This document shows, one piece after another, positions 1 through 13,412 of a stretch of DNA of 64,000 nucleotides. The translations under genes and the position numbers were made by a program. The stretch's first letter is position 1. The number at the start of each line of letters is the position of its first letter. The notes below the pieces were generated by a model. The model ran no database searches. It was not told the DNA's origin and saw nothing but the letters and a program-made list of their open reading frames with translations. Source of the stretch: Xestospongia muta. Taxonomy: Eukaryota; Porifera; Demospongiae; Haplosclerida; Petrosiidae. The DNA is taken from contig OY848918.1 of NCBI GenBank assembly GCA_963693285.1, forward strand, positions 7,319,156-7,383,155, in the 5' to 3' direction.

Positions 1-3000
1 CCAATGCATTGTTGGTTGATATTGTTTGGTTCAATAGCTCACACGGACTAAGCACAACACAATATCTCACAGCTGGAGGTGCTAATTTCTCCTTTGTTAA
101 AACATCTAATACCTATAGTACCACTAGTTTTGTAGCAGTTCCTGAAATTAATAACTTTTGGCTGGAATGTTCTGTGTATGATGATCCTGAAAATGTATCT
201 GAGTCTATAAATTGCTCTATCAATGTTGATAGTAAATATCTTTGAAATGGATGGATGGACTGATGGTAGAAGATTAGATAAATGGATGTGTTGATGGATG
301 AATGGATGGATTGATGGATGAATGGATGTGTTGATGGACAAATGGATGGATGGAAATTAACTGTATTAACCCTCTTTTCTTTTATTCAGCTGCTTTATCT
401 ACACCTCAAGGACTCACTTTTATTGACGATAGTATCCAAAGCACATCAGTAGCTTTCAATTGGGAACCTGTTGATGATATGTGTGCCATAGGCTATGTAG
501 TCTCTGTTTATGCCAATGGAACTTCAGTGATTAATACTACCACTCTGTACAACAATTACACAATTGATGGAAATATTACCAATGTAGAATACTGTGTTGT
601 TGTGGCTACACAAAGAACTGATGGTACTGTGGGAACACCTACTAGCCAACTTTGTATAACCCTTGCTAGTAAGTGTTTTTTTACATGAATGCATCAATTA
701 TGATACTAAAAATAATATCTTGAGACTTAATTCAAATGATTTAAAACAATGTATATAATAATAATAATAATAGTAATAATAACAATGTATATATAGATTG
801 TCTTTTGTTTAATCTTTCACTACAGCACCTTTACCTGTTGTGTTTAGACAACCTACTTACACACTAAATCAAATGGACATAGCAACTGGACTCAGAATAA
901 GTTGGACTGTAAGTTGTCTATTCAGAACTTAACATTAATGTGGTCATAATGGATATGTATTCAAAAAATTGACACTATATAGTACTAGGTCTTTGTATGT
1001 TTAACAATAGTAGACTCAATAAAATGATTGTTTTAATATTTATGTTTTTAGGAGACACCATCAACTCGTCCTGAAACAACTTGGTACTATGTGACTATTA
1101 ATGTCACTTATCCCCTTGTATCCTCTGGAAGTGGAAATAGAAACAATCCAATGGCAGGAAGTCAAACTGATGACTTTGTTACCTTACATATTCCTGGTAA
1201 CATAACTTGGATTCATCTCCCAAATTCTCCTCTTGGCACTATCTATGATGTTAGTATTATTGCTGAGAATGTACTTGGAAATGGAACAGCCAGTAATAAG
1301 AAATTTAGTAAGTAAATTAATGGATGAATACATGAATGGATAGATGAATGGTTGTTAGAATAGATACATGGTTATTAGAATAGATGAATGGTTATTAGAA
1401 TAGATGAATGGTTGTTAGAATAGATGAATGGTTATTAGAATAGATGAATGGTTATTAGAATAGATGAATGGTTGTTAGAATAGATGAATGGTTGTTAGAA
1501 TAGATGAATGGTTGTTAGAATAGATGAATGGATAGCTTAATGGATGAAATGTAAACGTGACATGTATGTATATGAGTTCTTATTTCATTTCCACTCCCCA
1601 CCTCTTAATAATATTGATATGTAACCTAATCTCTTATACGGTGGGTGTGTCAAGAAGAATCAACTGTGAATGTAAATGAAGAATATTAATTGTCATGACA
1701 ACTGCATCCTAATAAAACATAAACAAAATCACATGTATGGCACATGCAGAAGTAGTTCCAATAATTTATCAACTTCTGTGAATAGTAAAGATATTAACTC
1801 ACTATTCTTAGAATACCTGTACTCTTATGATTATTATGAGAGTAATGGTCGATATATTATATAAATAATTAATAACTTCATCTGATTAATGGTCACTTGG
1901 TGTTGCATGCCTCATTACAAAATACATTGAAAAAGTATTAAAAACTGTTTTGATTTGAAAGTTCCACAGGCTAAATTCCATCAAATAGTGGCAGTCTTCA
2001 CACAAACATTTAGCGTCAATGATAATTCTTGTGTCTAACTAATGAGATGTTAAATAGAATTATCATTGTTCTGACAATTAACTACAAGACTGTCAGTTAG
2101 TAGACTGTTTTAGAAATAAAAGTATTATATTTACTATTTTCAGCATCTCATCTCATATTATATATAACAGAATTGATCATGAATTAGTTAAACCAGCAAA
2201 CATTACAATATATAGTACTTTATATAGGGACTTTATCCTAGCTTGTAACTGTGATGTTACTATAAATAGCAATGTGTCACTGTTACTATATTTAGAATTT
2301 AGGCTTTAGAATATAGGACTCTCTTGATTATATGCTCTTGTGAGTGCATATATGCAGAAACTACCAGCTGTAAATAAAGCAATTAGAATCTAACCTGACT
2401 AACTGATATAGAATTAGCTATATAGTATAGTAGTAGTTAATAACTAGTTATAAATTAGTGCAAGGAATAAGATACAAAAATATCTCATTAATATAATGGT
2501 TACTGAGGACATCCTTCTTGCCTATATGACACTGCAACTGTTTCTTACTTGAACTCCCAATCAATTATTGGTTGCTTAGTAACAAATACATGTCACATGT
2601 ACATCACATGTATAATACTATATTAATAAACAATACAATACATTGATGTCTTTCTTTATTAGCTATCACACGACCCACTCCAACTCCATCAACTGCTATC
2701 CCTGTACCTTCTTCAACTACTACTACATCACTAAGTACTACATCACCAAGTACTACATCACAAAGTACTACATCACCAAGTACTACATCACAAAGTACTA
2801 CATCACCAAGTACTACACCAACATCTGGTACAACTGATACTACTACCTCAGGTATAGTGAACACATAATGTTATTTTTTGATTGTCTGTTTGTCATTGTC
2901 TCTCCTTCTAGCTCTTAAGACTTGGGAGATAGCTGTTATAGCTGTTGGATCTGGTTTTGGCCTTGTTATAATTGTTGCCATAGTGATTTTATCGATTTGC

Positions 3001-3045
3001 TATTTCTGTCGTATTAATCGTAGGAACAAGGGAGAAGAAGAGTGA
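1..3045 (+). CDS. Ig/FN3 transmembrane receptor, 5' end missing
   Basis: Six exons join in consistent phase: 1-231, 390-668, 826-908, 1052-1307, 2663-2851, 2912-3045 (stop TGA 3043-3045). The first exon reads like the end of an Ig-type domain (a WLEC strand, many N-x-S/T sites). Exon 2 is one FN3 domain, and exons 3-4 form a second, ending YDVSIIAENVLGNGT. Exon 5 is a Ser/Thr/Pro stalk built from a 24-bp repeat encoding TTSPSTTSQS-like blocks. Exon 6 gives a TM helix (about 22 hydrophobic residues after LKTWE) and a short basic then acidic tail, RINRRNKGEEE, with no tyrosine. The architecture matches the receptor cluster at 50-64 kb, but the tail is unrelated. It is probably a type I cell-surface protein; ligand unknown. 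The start codon lies upstream of the window. Splice sites are inferred from GT/AG and phase only. Confidence 0.75.
245..352 (+). repeat. GGAT-type minisatellite in an intron
   Basis: Imperfect tandem copies of GGATGGAT/GATGGATGAAT fill most of the first intron of the receptor gene. They read as M-D-G runs in translation but have no coding meaning. Confidence 0.8.
1341..1530 (+). repeat. 20-bp minisatellite in an intron
   Basis: About nine and a half head-to-tail copies of a 20-bp unit (TAGATGAATGGTTATTAGAA and one-base variants). It lies in the long intron 1308-2662 of the Ig/FN3 receptor. The rest of that intron shows no exon I can support. Confidence 0.85.
2718..2815 (+). repeat. coding tandem repeat of the Ser/Thr stalk
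   Basis: A CACTAAGTACTACAT-like unit alternates as ..CACCAAGTACTACAT.. and ..CACAAAGTACTACAT.., giving Thr-Thr-Ser-Pro/Gln-Ser. It codes for the mucin-like stalk of the receptor just outside the membrane, so its length is likely to vary between alleles. Confidence 0.7.
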
Positions 3046-3288
3046 CTTGTCTGCAAATTCATTGAAAGCATCAATAGGCTATTTGTATGTAAGACCTAAA
3101 GAATTTAATTATTGTAAATTGCCTTACATCATATCCGGTTACAGTGGTTGCTGAAATAAATACATTGAATTTAATGGAGAACAGCTCGGTTAAAGATTTG
3201 AAACTTATGCCAAGCAAAAAAACACTGTATATTTTTATATAGCATAGCTAGAGTAAAACTATAATACTGCATGCCTTACTTAAGGAAG

Positions 3289-3486
3289 TTACAACTTGTT
3301 TTCTTTGAGCTCTACGATGAGTACAAACACTGTTGTACAAGTTAGTCTCTCTCCTGAGGATCTGGCATCTTTCTTCATTGGTGAAGCAAAACGTATGCCT
3401 ACATTTATGCTTAGTGGTTGCTGGACATTCCCATTTGGAAAATGTCTACAACAAACTCTTGTGCTTTCCTTGATGTCTTCTACCAA
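3289..3486 (-). pseudogene. THAP-like zinc-finger fragment
   Basis: A 65-residue reading frame holds RVCCRHFPNGNV followed by a GIRFASPMKK stretch. This resembles the second half of THAP domains (C..HF, then a conserved basic segment), which are common in P-element-like transposases and regulators. The first CxxC half is not visible nearby, and the frame ends in a non-family tail. I read it as an exon remnant or mobile-element fragment. It lies just past the 3' end of the first receptor, on the opposite strand. Confidence 0.35.
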
Positions 3487-3754
3487 GTCAAAACATTTAA
3501 TCCAGAGTGCTTTTTAAAATTTTAGTTGAATTGCTAAAAGTCTTGTTTCTTATCTTAATAAGATATACTCACAGAATTGTCAGTAGACTTTATTGACTGA
3601 CCTAGTCTGTTCTTGTTTTACTTTAACCTTTATTGTTTTACTATAACCTAGTTTGTTAATTTTCAACAATAAGCTAACAGCCACTAACAATTTTATAGTG
3701 ATATATATCTTATACAGGTACAGTGTTATAGCAGCTGTTACACACTACTAACAG

Positions 3755-3828
<74 letters not shown>

Positions 3829-4700
3829 TAACGCACAGTAATTTAGGTATATAAAATTTGTATATTAACATGATATAACTGTTAAAAGGGTCCAAGTTCA
3901 TATTAGTACTGGTAGTATTACTCAATATTAATGAACTATATCTCTCTCTTTTACAGACATGAGTTGAAAAAACATGAGTTTAAAGAAGGTACTCACCTTT
4001 AAATCTAGTATATCTTCTTATGTGACTCAATGATTTTATTTTAAACTTTTGTCTTTTCCTCTATTTTAAATAAATGATTTATCTAATGTGTTTTTTATTT
4101 GGTCTTATGCTAGTTACTGTAGGTCATGTGATTTGTATATAATAGTATTATAGGTCATGTGATTTGTACATAATAGTATTATAGGTCATGTGATTTGTAT
4201 GTACTAATATTATTGGTCATGTGACTTGTATGTACTAGTACTGTTATAGGTCATATGATTTGTATGGAATAATAATTACAGGTCACATGACTTGTCTATA
4301 GTATGTATTAACCTTTTAAATATTTTATATAATCTTATTAATTTTTGTTGTCTTGTTTATTTTAATAAAAATTTAAAAAATTAACACTGAAATCATAGTA
4401 TTGACCTTTTAAGGTGAGAGAGAGAGGATTTATATATATATATATATATATTCATTACATTTGATATCTGATGCTCTATATAACTAATATTGTACAAACA
4501 ATGAATTTAGTTGAACTATATAAATGTGGATGAACATATGAATATCAAATATGTATGCTATTAAACACCCAATCTAATTGTCACCATGGAAACACTTTTG
4601 TTAAATTTTCTTTGAAAAACTTCAAGTCAGTAATTCAATATTACAATAAAATAAATCAACAGCTTAAAAAACAACGTTTTTGGCAAACATGTATAAAGAG
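3487..4700. other. gene-poor interval with simple repeats
   Basis: No gene recognised. It holds an (AT)n tract followed by (TAA)n at about 3759-3828 and an AT tract near 4432-4452. At about 4126-4290 there are five imperfect tandem copies of a roughly 36-bp unit containing TAGGTCATGTGATTTGTA. The opposite-strand gene ends at 4701. Confidence 0.7.
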
Positions 4701-7030
4701 TCATGTTCTTTTAAACAGTCCTATAAACCACTCTGCAGGTCTACCAATTATATCGAGTGCTGCTTTTATAAAATTACCAAATGACTTCCCAAACCATCTC
4801 TCTAAAATATGTCTGGTAACTTCAGTTGCAAATTTGTCAGTAATAGGGATATCAGAAGTAGCAGGATGGTTACTGCAGGGACTCTGTGAAGACTCCATCT
4901 TTTGGGTAGAGATATCCTGTATGCCATAATGATAATATGTGTATTTTTAAAAACTTTTGATTACCTTTGTTATCTCTTTTTCCTTTACAAGTGGAGGTTG
5001 GTATACTGTGCTAGACACATTATCATGTTCCTATATAAAATTATTAACTAGTTATATATATTATTTATATAGACATTTATCATGGTTTAATATAACATTC
5101 ATTATAGTTTCATTAAAGTACCAAAAGGTTGTATAATTATAGGCCATGAGTGTCTCACCACAAATATACATATAAGACCATATACACAATGATACATATG
5201 AGGTTATTGTAATATTCTGAGCATGTGCAATTGTGTCAACGGTATTATCAATTTTTGATCATGAATTGGCAGAGGTGCTGATGTCCTTGTAAGCTATTAA
5301 ATATATTATTAAAACAATCTGATCTCAGACTGTCTCACTTGGTGTCCATAGATATTACTGCTATGTACCTCAAAACTATGACATGTATATTGTATACACA
5401 CACATATAATACATATATAAAATTATATATTTATATAGATATATCTGTATGCAATTCAATATTATAAAGAATTTGTGAATTAATTGAGAAATAGTACCTT
5501 TTCTTCCAATTCCAGCTTTGATTGGAGTGAATGTGGTGATTTTGATAGTTCTTCTGCTATAGATTCCATGTGATCCTCCTATTTAAAAATGTAAATAAAT
5601 ATATATTAACAATTATGTATTAATATCATTAATTTATCAATTAATATACTTTAAAGAAAGATAAGTTATTGATGTCACTAGCAAGTTGAAATGTACAATG
5701 TTTAGCTACAGCAGTTACTGTTTAAATTTGAATATGTTTATATAAAGAGAATGTACTACAGAAATTCAGCCCCAAGATCACACATTTCAGATGATTAAAT
5801 TCTAAAAATTTAAAACTTATTTCAACAATATTGTCATAGTTCTTAGCTCTCAATGTGGATAAGATTGATCGTAAGTGGCCTTAAATCTTAAATAATGGCT
5901 TGATTTAAACTTTAAAATATACAGCAGTAAGTAAATTTAAAACAGTACACTTATTTAGTTGTTAATATTGATGAGTGAGGCTTAGTGAAGCTATGGGTTC
6001 CTGTGTTACTATAGATACATGATTGTATTGTAATATATTAATCATCTCACAGGAGTTCCTCGATGAGTATCACTACTGTCTTCAGCAATAATCATACGAT
6101 CTTGATTAATTTGAAGAAATAGTTTTGTCTCTTTCACTCTGAGGCAGCAGGCTTCCCAAAAGCTGTTGAACCAGCTAGCTCTATCAGGAAGACGCATTGG
6201 ATTTCGGTTACGCCGAGTTATTTTATAATCTCCAGTGGGTATTACAGGAATTCTTTCAACGATTTTCTGACTTACTCCAACTTCACACGTGAGGAAGGTT
6301 TTTAATTCTGTCTCCCACATCTTCAGACGATGTTCAAACCTCTGCTTTTCAAGTAACTCCCATCCTTCTTCATCATCAAGGTCAGGCTCTTCTACATGTT
6401 CATCTCGACTATCTTTCCTATCACATCTTTCCATGTTAGCAAATGTAAGAACGAGTACAGCATAATTCCAGAACTGTTCTCCAAATGCTTTTGTGAGCTT
6501 TTTCATGGCATTTTCATCATCATCAGTAATACGATGGTTGATCATCTTAGTACAATAGAGAACTAAACTAAGATCTTTACATTGTTTTGTCAAGCTCTCG
6601 ATATATTCCTTCTCATTTACTGAGCGATCTTGAAGGCCAGGGGAATCAAACACTGTCACTGGAACATCATAGATATTGCAAGTATGTTTCATAACATTTT
6701 CGGTGCTGCGTGTAGTACCAGCTCCTTCCATTGCAATTTGTTTCCCAATGATACCATTGATAAGTGTAGATTTTCCTTGACCAGTTTTTCCAGTAACTAG
6801 CATTCTCAGTTCATGTTGATTTGACAAGGCTACTTGTAACATCGATTTGAGAGTTGTTTTTACATTTCTTGCACTGGACCACAGTATTGATGGGGTCCTA
6901 ATATATGAGAGAACAGTATTACGGACATGATCTGCATTTAGTATGAGGACTCTTACCATTTATGGATAACTCGAGTTATCTTTCCAGTTGATTCTATTAA
7001 AAGAATGCATATACAACATGTTTACAAAGG

Positions 7031-7065
<35 letters not shown>

Positions 7066-7066
7066 A

Positions 7067-7106
<40 letters not shown>

Positions 7107-10100
7107 CAGTATTAGTAGTACTTTCTCAGGAGAATTTAAACAATGTATTAGCATTAGTACTACAATGTCAGCTACAAATAACAAGTAGAATAAACCTGAG
7201 TAGTCTTTGCAAGCAATCACATCTTCTTACTTGCTATATCAGTAGTTTAGTACATAAACAGAATTATTATCAAGAGAAATGAGGTTACTTAGTACTTGTG
7301 ACACTAGTAATGATTGAAAACAAATGTCCAGGGGAATAAACACTGTCTGGGTCCATATTGCAATATGTAAAACAAAAATAACAATCTTTTATTTAAAGAC
7401 CAAAAGTTCAAAACATAGTGTACATCACCACAAGAGAATACAAATATGTTTTAAACACAGCTGAATTAGATCTGAGTTGACATTTCTAGAAAGTTTGGGA
7501 AATCCTAGTTAGACTACCTGTCCATAGCAACCATATAAATTTGTGTATAAACAAAAACACACATAACTCCCTTCCTTTACTATGTGGCATGCCATTTGAA
7601 TCTGAAGTTTATTGGGCATGATATCATTAGTATTATATTATATTGTATTAAACTCCACCCTAAACAAACTCTAAATCCTTGAACATATGATGCACAGTCA
7701 ATAGTAAGCCACTCCCACAATATCAATATTAATTTGGACACAGCTGTATGCCATGTTTTAGTCTATTATCTACAATTGATCTTGTCCCAGACTATCAATT
7801 TCTATTGTGAAAAGTTGTCTGGCACAAACACATACACACCAATATATGGTGTCCAATGAAATCAGTCAAAATAGGGAATAAATCCTGTTATTATTGCACG
7901 GCATCTAAAGTTCAAGTTACTACTTTAGTAGTTAGTAAAGGACTTCTATATTATACTTTTAGACTTGGCAGAAACAGATATGGACACTTTTTGTCCCAAA
8001 AAGGCAAGCAAAGATACCAGACTACATTTTGTCATGGGCATGGTAGTCTGGCTTAACAATGAAAAATGTATTTTCTTTCTACAATGTCTGACTACATGAG
8101 TAAGTCATGACAAATAGTATACATGCTTGACAACACAAGCTGTGTCATCTAAGACATGTGTATGTCAATGGACATATATCTTAATTTTAACACTAGTACA
8201 AAACAAATAAAAATCTTCCATGTTCATTCTCCTATAGATATAAGGCTGATTGGGAACACTGTTCAAACAAAGATGATATGCTTTGGTAGACACACCTCTA
8301 GATAAAGGAGCACAAATTTAGACATAGACAATGCTAACTGTGCTAGAAAGTTCTTTACATCTAGTGTACTCCTAGTTAATTATTACTTGCATAGTTTGTA
8401 CTTACTTTCATACTCTCTTGGTACCATATCATCATCAAGTGAGCGTACTGTCACTGCACCAATATTCTCAAGCTCCTTTGATGCAACTGGATCTTTGAGG
8501 TCTTCCAGAACAGCAGGTAAAGCAGAAGGGAGAACAGCATATTTAACAATAAAACACTCTGATGAGAATTCTTTAGGAGCAAGTGAATGAGCCCAGTTAG
8601 GGAATTTGTCATTCATGTATTCTTTCCAGGTAGACACACTTCTTTCTGGCCACGGGCTCTTCAGTTGAAACATTATTTCAGGGAGTCCAACAGCAGTAGT
8701 TGGAGAGAGATCAGGGTACTTTTGGAACACTTGCATTAGAAGGTTGAATGTTGATGCATTGAGAAGATGCTCATACATCTTTTCATATTGGTCAAACTGT
8801 TTTTTTACTTCAAAATTATCCTCCAACTCACTGATCTCCTTCAATAAAACGTAATTAAGATATCCAACGAAATGATTATCAATGAGAAAAGTAAACACTT
8901 CACTAACTGTACGTATAGAGCTTAACTTTTGTTTGTAATCCTCAATTGACTCAGAAATATGACCAAGACATTCTACAACATGTAATCGAATAAGAGATAT
9001 CACCTTCGACAGGTGGCATTCTTTAACTGAGCTTTGTACATTCATAAGAAGTGAGCGAAACTGTTTTTTGAGATTGAAAGCAATGGTAGCTAATTCTGGT
9101 ATCTGCTCAATTTTCTTACAAAGAATACCTACAACTAAAGTAAGATAATTGTTAAGACATAATATCAAAATCATAGTCATAATATTAGTGTATGCCTAAA
9201 TTATCACTGTTTTTGACCAATCAGATGGCAAGTATACTTTTTATTGCTAGCAGCAAAAAGATATTTGAAAAACATTTGGCTGCTGGTATGGTAAGCCCAG
9301 CCAAATTGGAATATCAAATTGAATTGTAACTGGTTATAATAGTGTTCTATAGCCTCAAATAATGGAGGCTATTACTGAGTATTTAAAATAGATATAAAGA
9401 CATAATGAATTCATAAGAGACAGTCAATTGAAGCTTAGAATACTGAAGCTGTACATATATTGTGGTTAGAGCCATTCCCTCTGTACATCTCTTTGAATGT
9501 GCAGTGTCTACATACACAGCTAGACACTAGACTCAAATCCGTATGCATAATATTAAAAAAGTAAGATGTTTATTGCTTAAGACATTGACTTTTTGGCATA
9601 AACAACATTCATGAAAACAAGGTCAATCCTAATCAGAGAAAACTATACACACATATATTAAATTTAGGGCCAGGTCAGGTCAGATTGTTAATGCTACTTC
9701 TTATTGTTAGCTTAACTCAAAACATCCTGTTACAAATTACTTGTATACTATGAACTATTGTTGGATTAACAGAAGACACTTTGGCCACAGCTGCTATCAA
9801 GCTACTTTCATTCACACCCAATGTGTAATCTTACAACAACTTTGCTAGGACAGTCAAGCTGGTTTTTCAGCTTGAAAGCTGAACCTCTTATAAACTCACT
9901 AAATATACAGCATTAGGACAATATATAATGTGTGTAGAACCATTGACCTGGCATCTATTTTGTTTGTGGAGAATGCTGGATGAGTGTATGGTTCTAAACC
10001 ATGATACTTTTGACCCCTTCAAGCATACTAAGCTTTTATTCTCTTGGATAACAGTGAAATTTAGGATTTATTGCATAATTATGTTACTATAAGGTATTAT

Positions 10101-10620
10101 GATTAGTATCAGTTAATATATCTGGATCTAGAAATTGATACAATATTTCATATCTTTCCACATTTGAAACTTGCCATTATCACATACAAGTTGACATGTA
10201 ATTGTCTTACCAGGATTACTCAGTCTTTTGCCAACTTTAGATCTCTCATTGGTTTGTTGAGGCGTATCTGTGGCTATCTATATATGACAACGATATAAAC
10301 ACACTTGAAGATTACTTACTGACTATTTCAGACAACCATTGTTGATAATTATCTGCAACAGCATTCTCTACAACGTCTTTACTTCTTAAAGCTGTCAGAA
10401 GCTGTCTTCTTGTTGCATCAGGTTTAGTACGTAGCCATAACTGATACATCCGATCCCTTTTGTCAGCATCTTTCCTAATCTCTTCTAATTCTACGCCATC
10501 TAGTAGTAACTGTATTCCCAGCTGGTACCAGTTAGTAACTCTAACATGTTCACACACTTCATGGACTGGAGGCACACTATCTAAGAGAAAATCCAGCGAA
10601 TCTGGTAAGCTTACAGCCAT
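4701..10620 (-). CDS. Death-domain / helical region / P-loop GTPase protein
   Basis: Seven exons in perfect phase: 10320-10620, 10211-10267, 8406-9134, 6051-6931, 5498-5578, 4965-5030, 4701-4916; about 776 residues. Exon 1 starts MAVSLPDS and is a Death-fold domain (residues ~10-100; W and L pattern, ..NWYQLGIQLLLDG..). Residues ~120-362 are helical and I do not recognise them. Residues ~400-600 are a GTPase: G1 GKTGQGKST (~410), G2 threonines in GTTRST, G3 DSPG (~458), and TFAN at the G4 position. The last resembles AIG1/GIMAP/Toc-type GTPases rather than Ras NKxD. The C-terminus (ERWFGKSFGNFIKAALDIIG...) is an amphipathic helix that could touch membrane. The domain order suggests an innate-immune or cell-death switch; that is inference. 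The acceptor at 6931 was chosen because it alone keeps phase 1. Confidence 0.75.
7030..7106 (+). repeat. (ATT)n microsatellite in an intron
   Basis: About 25 ATT triplets, interrupted once, inside the 1.5-kb intron (6932-8405) of the Death/GTPase gene. The poly-isoleucine reading frames across it are artefacts. I see no exon in the rest of the intron. Confidence 0.85.
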
Positions 10621-10770
10621 AGTTTAAAAACACAGGCACGCCCGAAACTATCTTACGTAATACATATTTAATTATTCATTCTTGACTATTCAGTTATCAG
10701 GTATATATACTCCTGAGGTTTTTCGAGATTAGCACACATCATTTTTAAATTGGAGTCAAGAATTACTTAC

Positions 10771-10905
10771 TGATTCTGAAGTTAACCACTGAGGGAAAGC
10801 TTTAGATGTTTTACAATCAATCGTTGTCTTACTAACTAAAGTAAATTTTGTGTCATTAATATCACAGTAACTATAATACCCAGCCTTATAATCAATTTTG
10901 TACAT
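10771..10905 (-). CDS. possible small exon beside the Death-domain gene
   Basis: A 45-codon open segment starts ATG at 10905 and stops at a good donor (GTAAGT just past 10771). Its last residues, KAFPQWLTSES, resemble the end of the neighbouring Death exon (NYQQWLSEIVS), also directly before a GTAAGT donor. It could be an alternative first exon or the residue of a duplicated Death exon. It ends in phase 0 whereas the real Death exon ends in phase 1, so it cannot splice into the same acceptor in frame. Confidence 0.25.
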
Positions 10906-13412
10906 GTTATAGCTCCAATCACGTCATCTTGTCCTTGTACTGATGTAATGTACTACACTTTACTGTCAGATTAACATGATAGGAGATGAAGACAGTCAAT
11001 ATTAGCAATAACTTTAGAAATGAATTGAGTAATAAGTGAAATATACAATAATAAAATTAGTTACAGATAAGAAATAAAGGTTTGGTGCAGTGATTTAGAA
11101 CAAACCAACCAATTGCAAACAAGACAAACTAATAAACAGAAAGGACACAACATTATATATCTCTTGATTTATGTCAAGTTTTCCTTTTGAGTAAAAAAGT
11201 GAGCAGCTGTGAAAAAATGTAACATTGCTTACTAAGACCACCACTATCATTTAAGCTACTCTTACACTATAAGAGAATATTCATCTCTTCAGTTCCTTCC
11301 AATGTAGTCCTTGAGTCTTTTAACTGATTTGAGATGTAATAAATCAAACTTCATTCTACCACACATACACTCAATATGACATTTACTTAGCATCGTCTTT
11401 TGTCATGAATATATTAAATAATACCAAAGTTTAAAACAATCAAACTCATTCTGCCACACACACGCGCGCATCAGTTACTCAGTACATTCTTTGCTATGAA
11501 TATTAATTAGATAATACATATCACATGATGAGTGTACAGCAATATCTTCAGTCCTTGAGTAAGAATCTAAACAATGAGTCGAGCAACGAAGAGAACTAAT
11601 GCAGAATGAAATTTAATATACATATTGGTAGACTAACTACCTAAAGACTATTGAACATAACACATCAAGTCTGTTTACCAATGTCTAAAGTCCTTGAGTT
11701 CAAAAAATAATCAAACATTGTATTGAAGCAATGAAGAGAATAATAACTATTTACTCTATATAGGAAATAGGTACATTCATACATTATCTCTGGAAACAAC
11801 AACATTACGACTATACCAACAGAACAGATTTGACATATGGTAATAGATACATGCATGACACTGAGAATGATAGACAATTGACACATTTTGATTGTTACTT
11901 GAATACATAAGTTACTACTTTTTAACATTAAGTACTATTATATAACCACCACATAAAATTATGGCAGATATCACACTATTACTTGTCAAAGAAACATGCT
12001 GACTTAAAACATAGGTAAGTATACATCATGTAAAATAGCCTCATTGATTAAAGTACTTTGAATTAACAAACAAGTTAGCCAATATTTCTAGCAGAATATG
12101 GCATATAGACAACCATATTACTAGACAGTTACAAAATTTATAATTGTACAATATACCAGCTGTATTAGATACTAACCATTATTTTGATTGTGTTTACACC
12201 TAAAGTACACAGCTGTCATAATTTCATTTCTCTATATCTCACAATACAACAAACTTACAAGATGTCAATCAGGACAGTGCTTGTAAAAGTAGTCTAGCAA
12301 TGTTAGTCATTTTTTTAAACTAACATTTTTCACATTATCATGTTTCTCATAATATATAGTTAATATGACATTTTATAAAGACATCTCAGAATCTACTACA
12401 ATGTTGTAAATGTACCATAGAACCTTATGACAATAATGACTGGGATATATATGGTATTTCTTGCTTGCAGACAGTGCTTGTAACTTTCTTATTCACAGGT
12501 ATTCTGTTTGTTTATAAGGTGTTCTAGTTATAGTAATCATAGTAGACCCTGAGGTTTTGTTAACAAGGTGTCACATTAACTAATATGATATTAGATATTG
12601 ACTGGTCATCTTAAATAGTGATTGAGAGTACCATATGTATTATACTGTCCTACTAGATTTCCTGTATGATAAAGACTATATGAAAGTAGTAACAGCTGCA
12701 CAGACCTGAATGTCCAATAATGTATGTAAATATAATGATGTGTGTATTAAGTTGAGTATACTATTGTGCATTGTATTTATAAAATATACACTACTTCTAA
12801 TTCATTAGATCTAAATATAATACACTGTTATCAATGAAGGCCAAATGTTGTCAGAAATCCATAAAACAGGGAAACCATAATGGACTTTATGACCGTCCTT
12901 CTCAATTGGGCTAAACCAATCTACAGGATGAGTGTTGTTTGAATGTAAAGGAAAATATTTGAAAATTTATGTGTCATGCCTTCAATTCTACGCATGCAAC
13001 AATGATTATATAAGCCTGTAATATAAATATAATTGCTTTGAGAATTTAAAGAGCAGTTGAGTGGTTACAGGCCTGGGAGGAAACTTATTGCAGTTTAGTC
13101 ATTGATATTCTGTAGCAGATCAGATCCTCCTTCCTTTTTAAAATAACTTTGCTCTTGTTCATGAGCAATGCAATTCATACAAGTATAGTTTCTTTTAAAA
13201 ATAAATAAATAAAATATAATTACAAAGAACACAAAACAAGATAATAAATGTGTAGGTAGATCAATAGAATAATAATATAAATATAGTGATCACATATTAT
13301 GATAATGGCAATAAATAAGAATAATTAGTAAATGATTAATGCCACAATGAAATACAAGAAATGGTGAGAAAAAATAGAAATATTAATGAAATGAATTTAC
13401 TATAAAAATAAG
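10906..13412. other. gene-poor interval
   Basis: No gene recognised. AT-rich DNA with weak internal duplications: a CAAACT-CATTCT-CCACACA block at about 11345-11410 recurs at 11445-11515, and a block with CCTTGAGT and GAAGAGAA recurs at about 11550-11605 and 11690-11745. It separates the Death/GTPase gene from the kinase gene, which is on the same strand. Confidence 0.6.

Noticed and set aside
2604..2864. 86-codon minus-strand frame rich in Val/Asp
   Set aside because: Antisense of the Ser/Thr stalk repeat of the first receptor.
6960..7282. Poly-Ile and poly-Leu frames
   Set aside because: They come from the (ATT)n tract in an intron.
8387..8590. 67-codon + strand frame
   Set aside because: Shadow of the helical exon of the Death/GTPase gene on the other strand.
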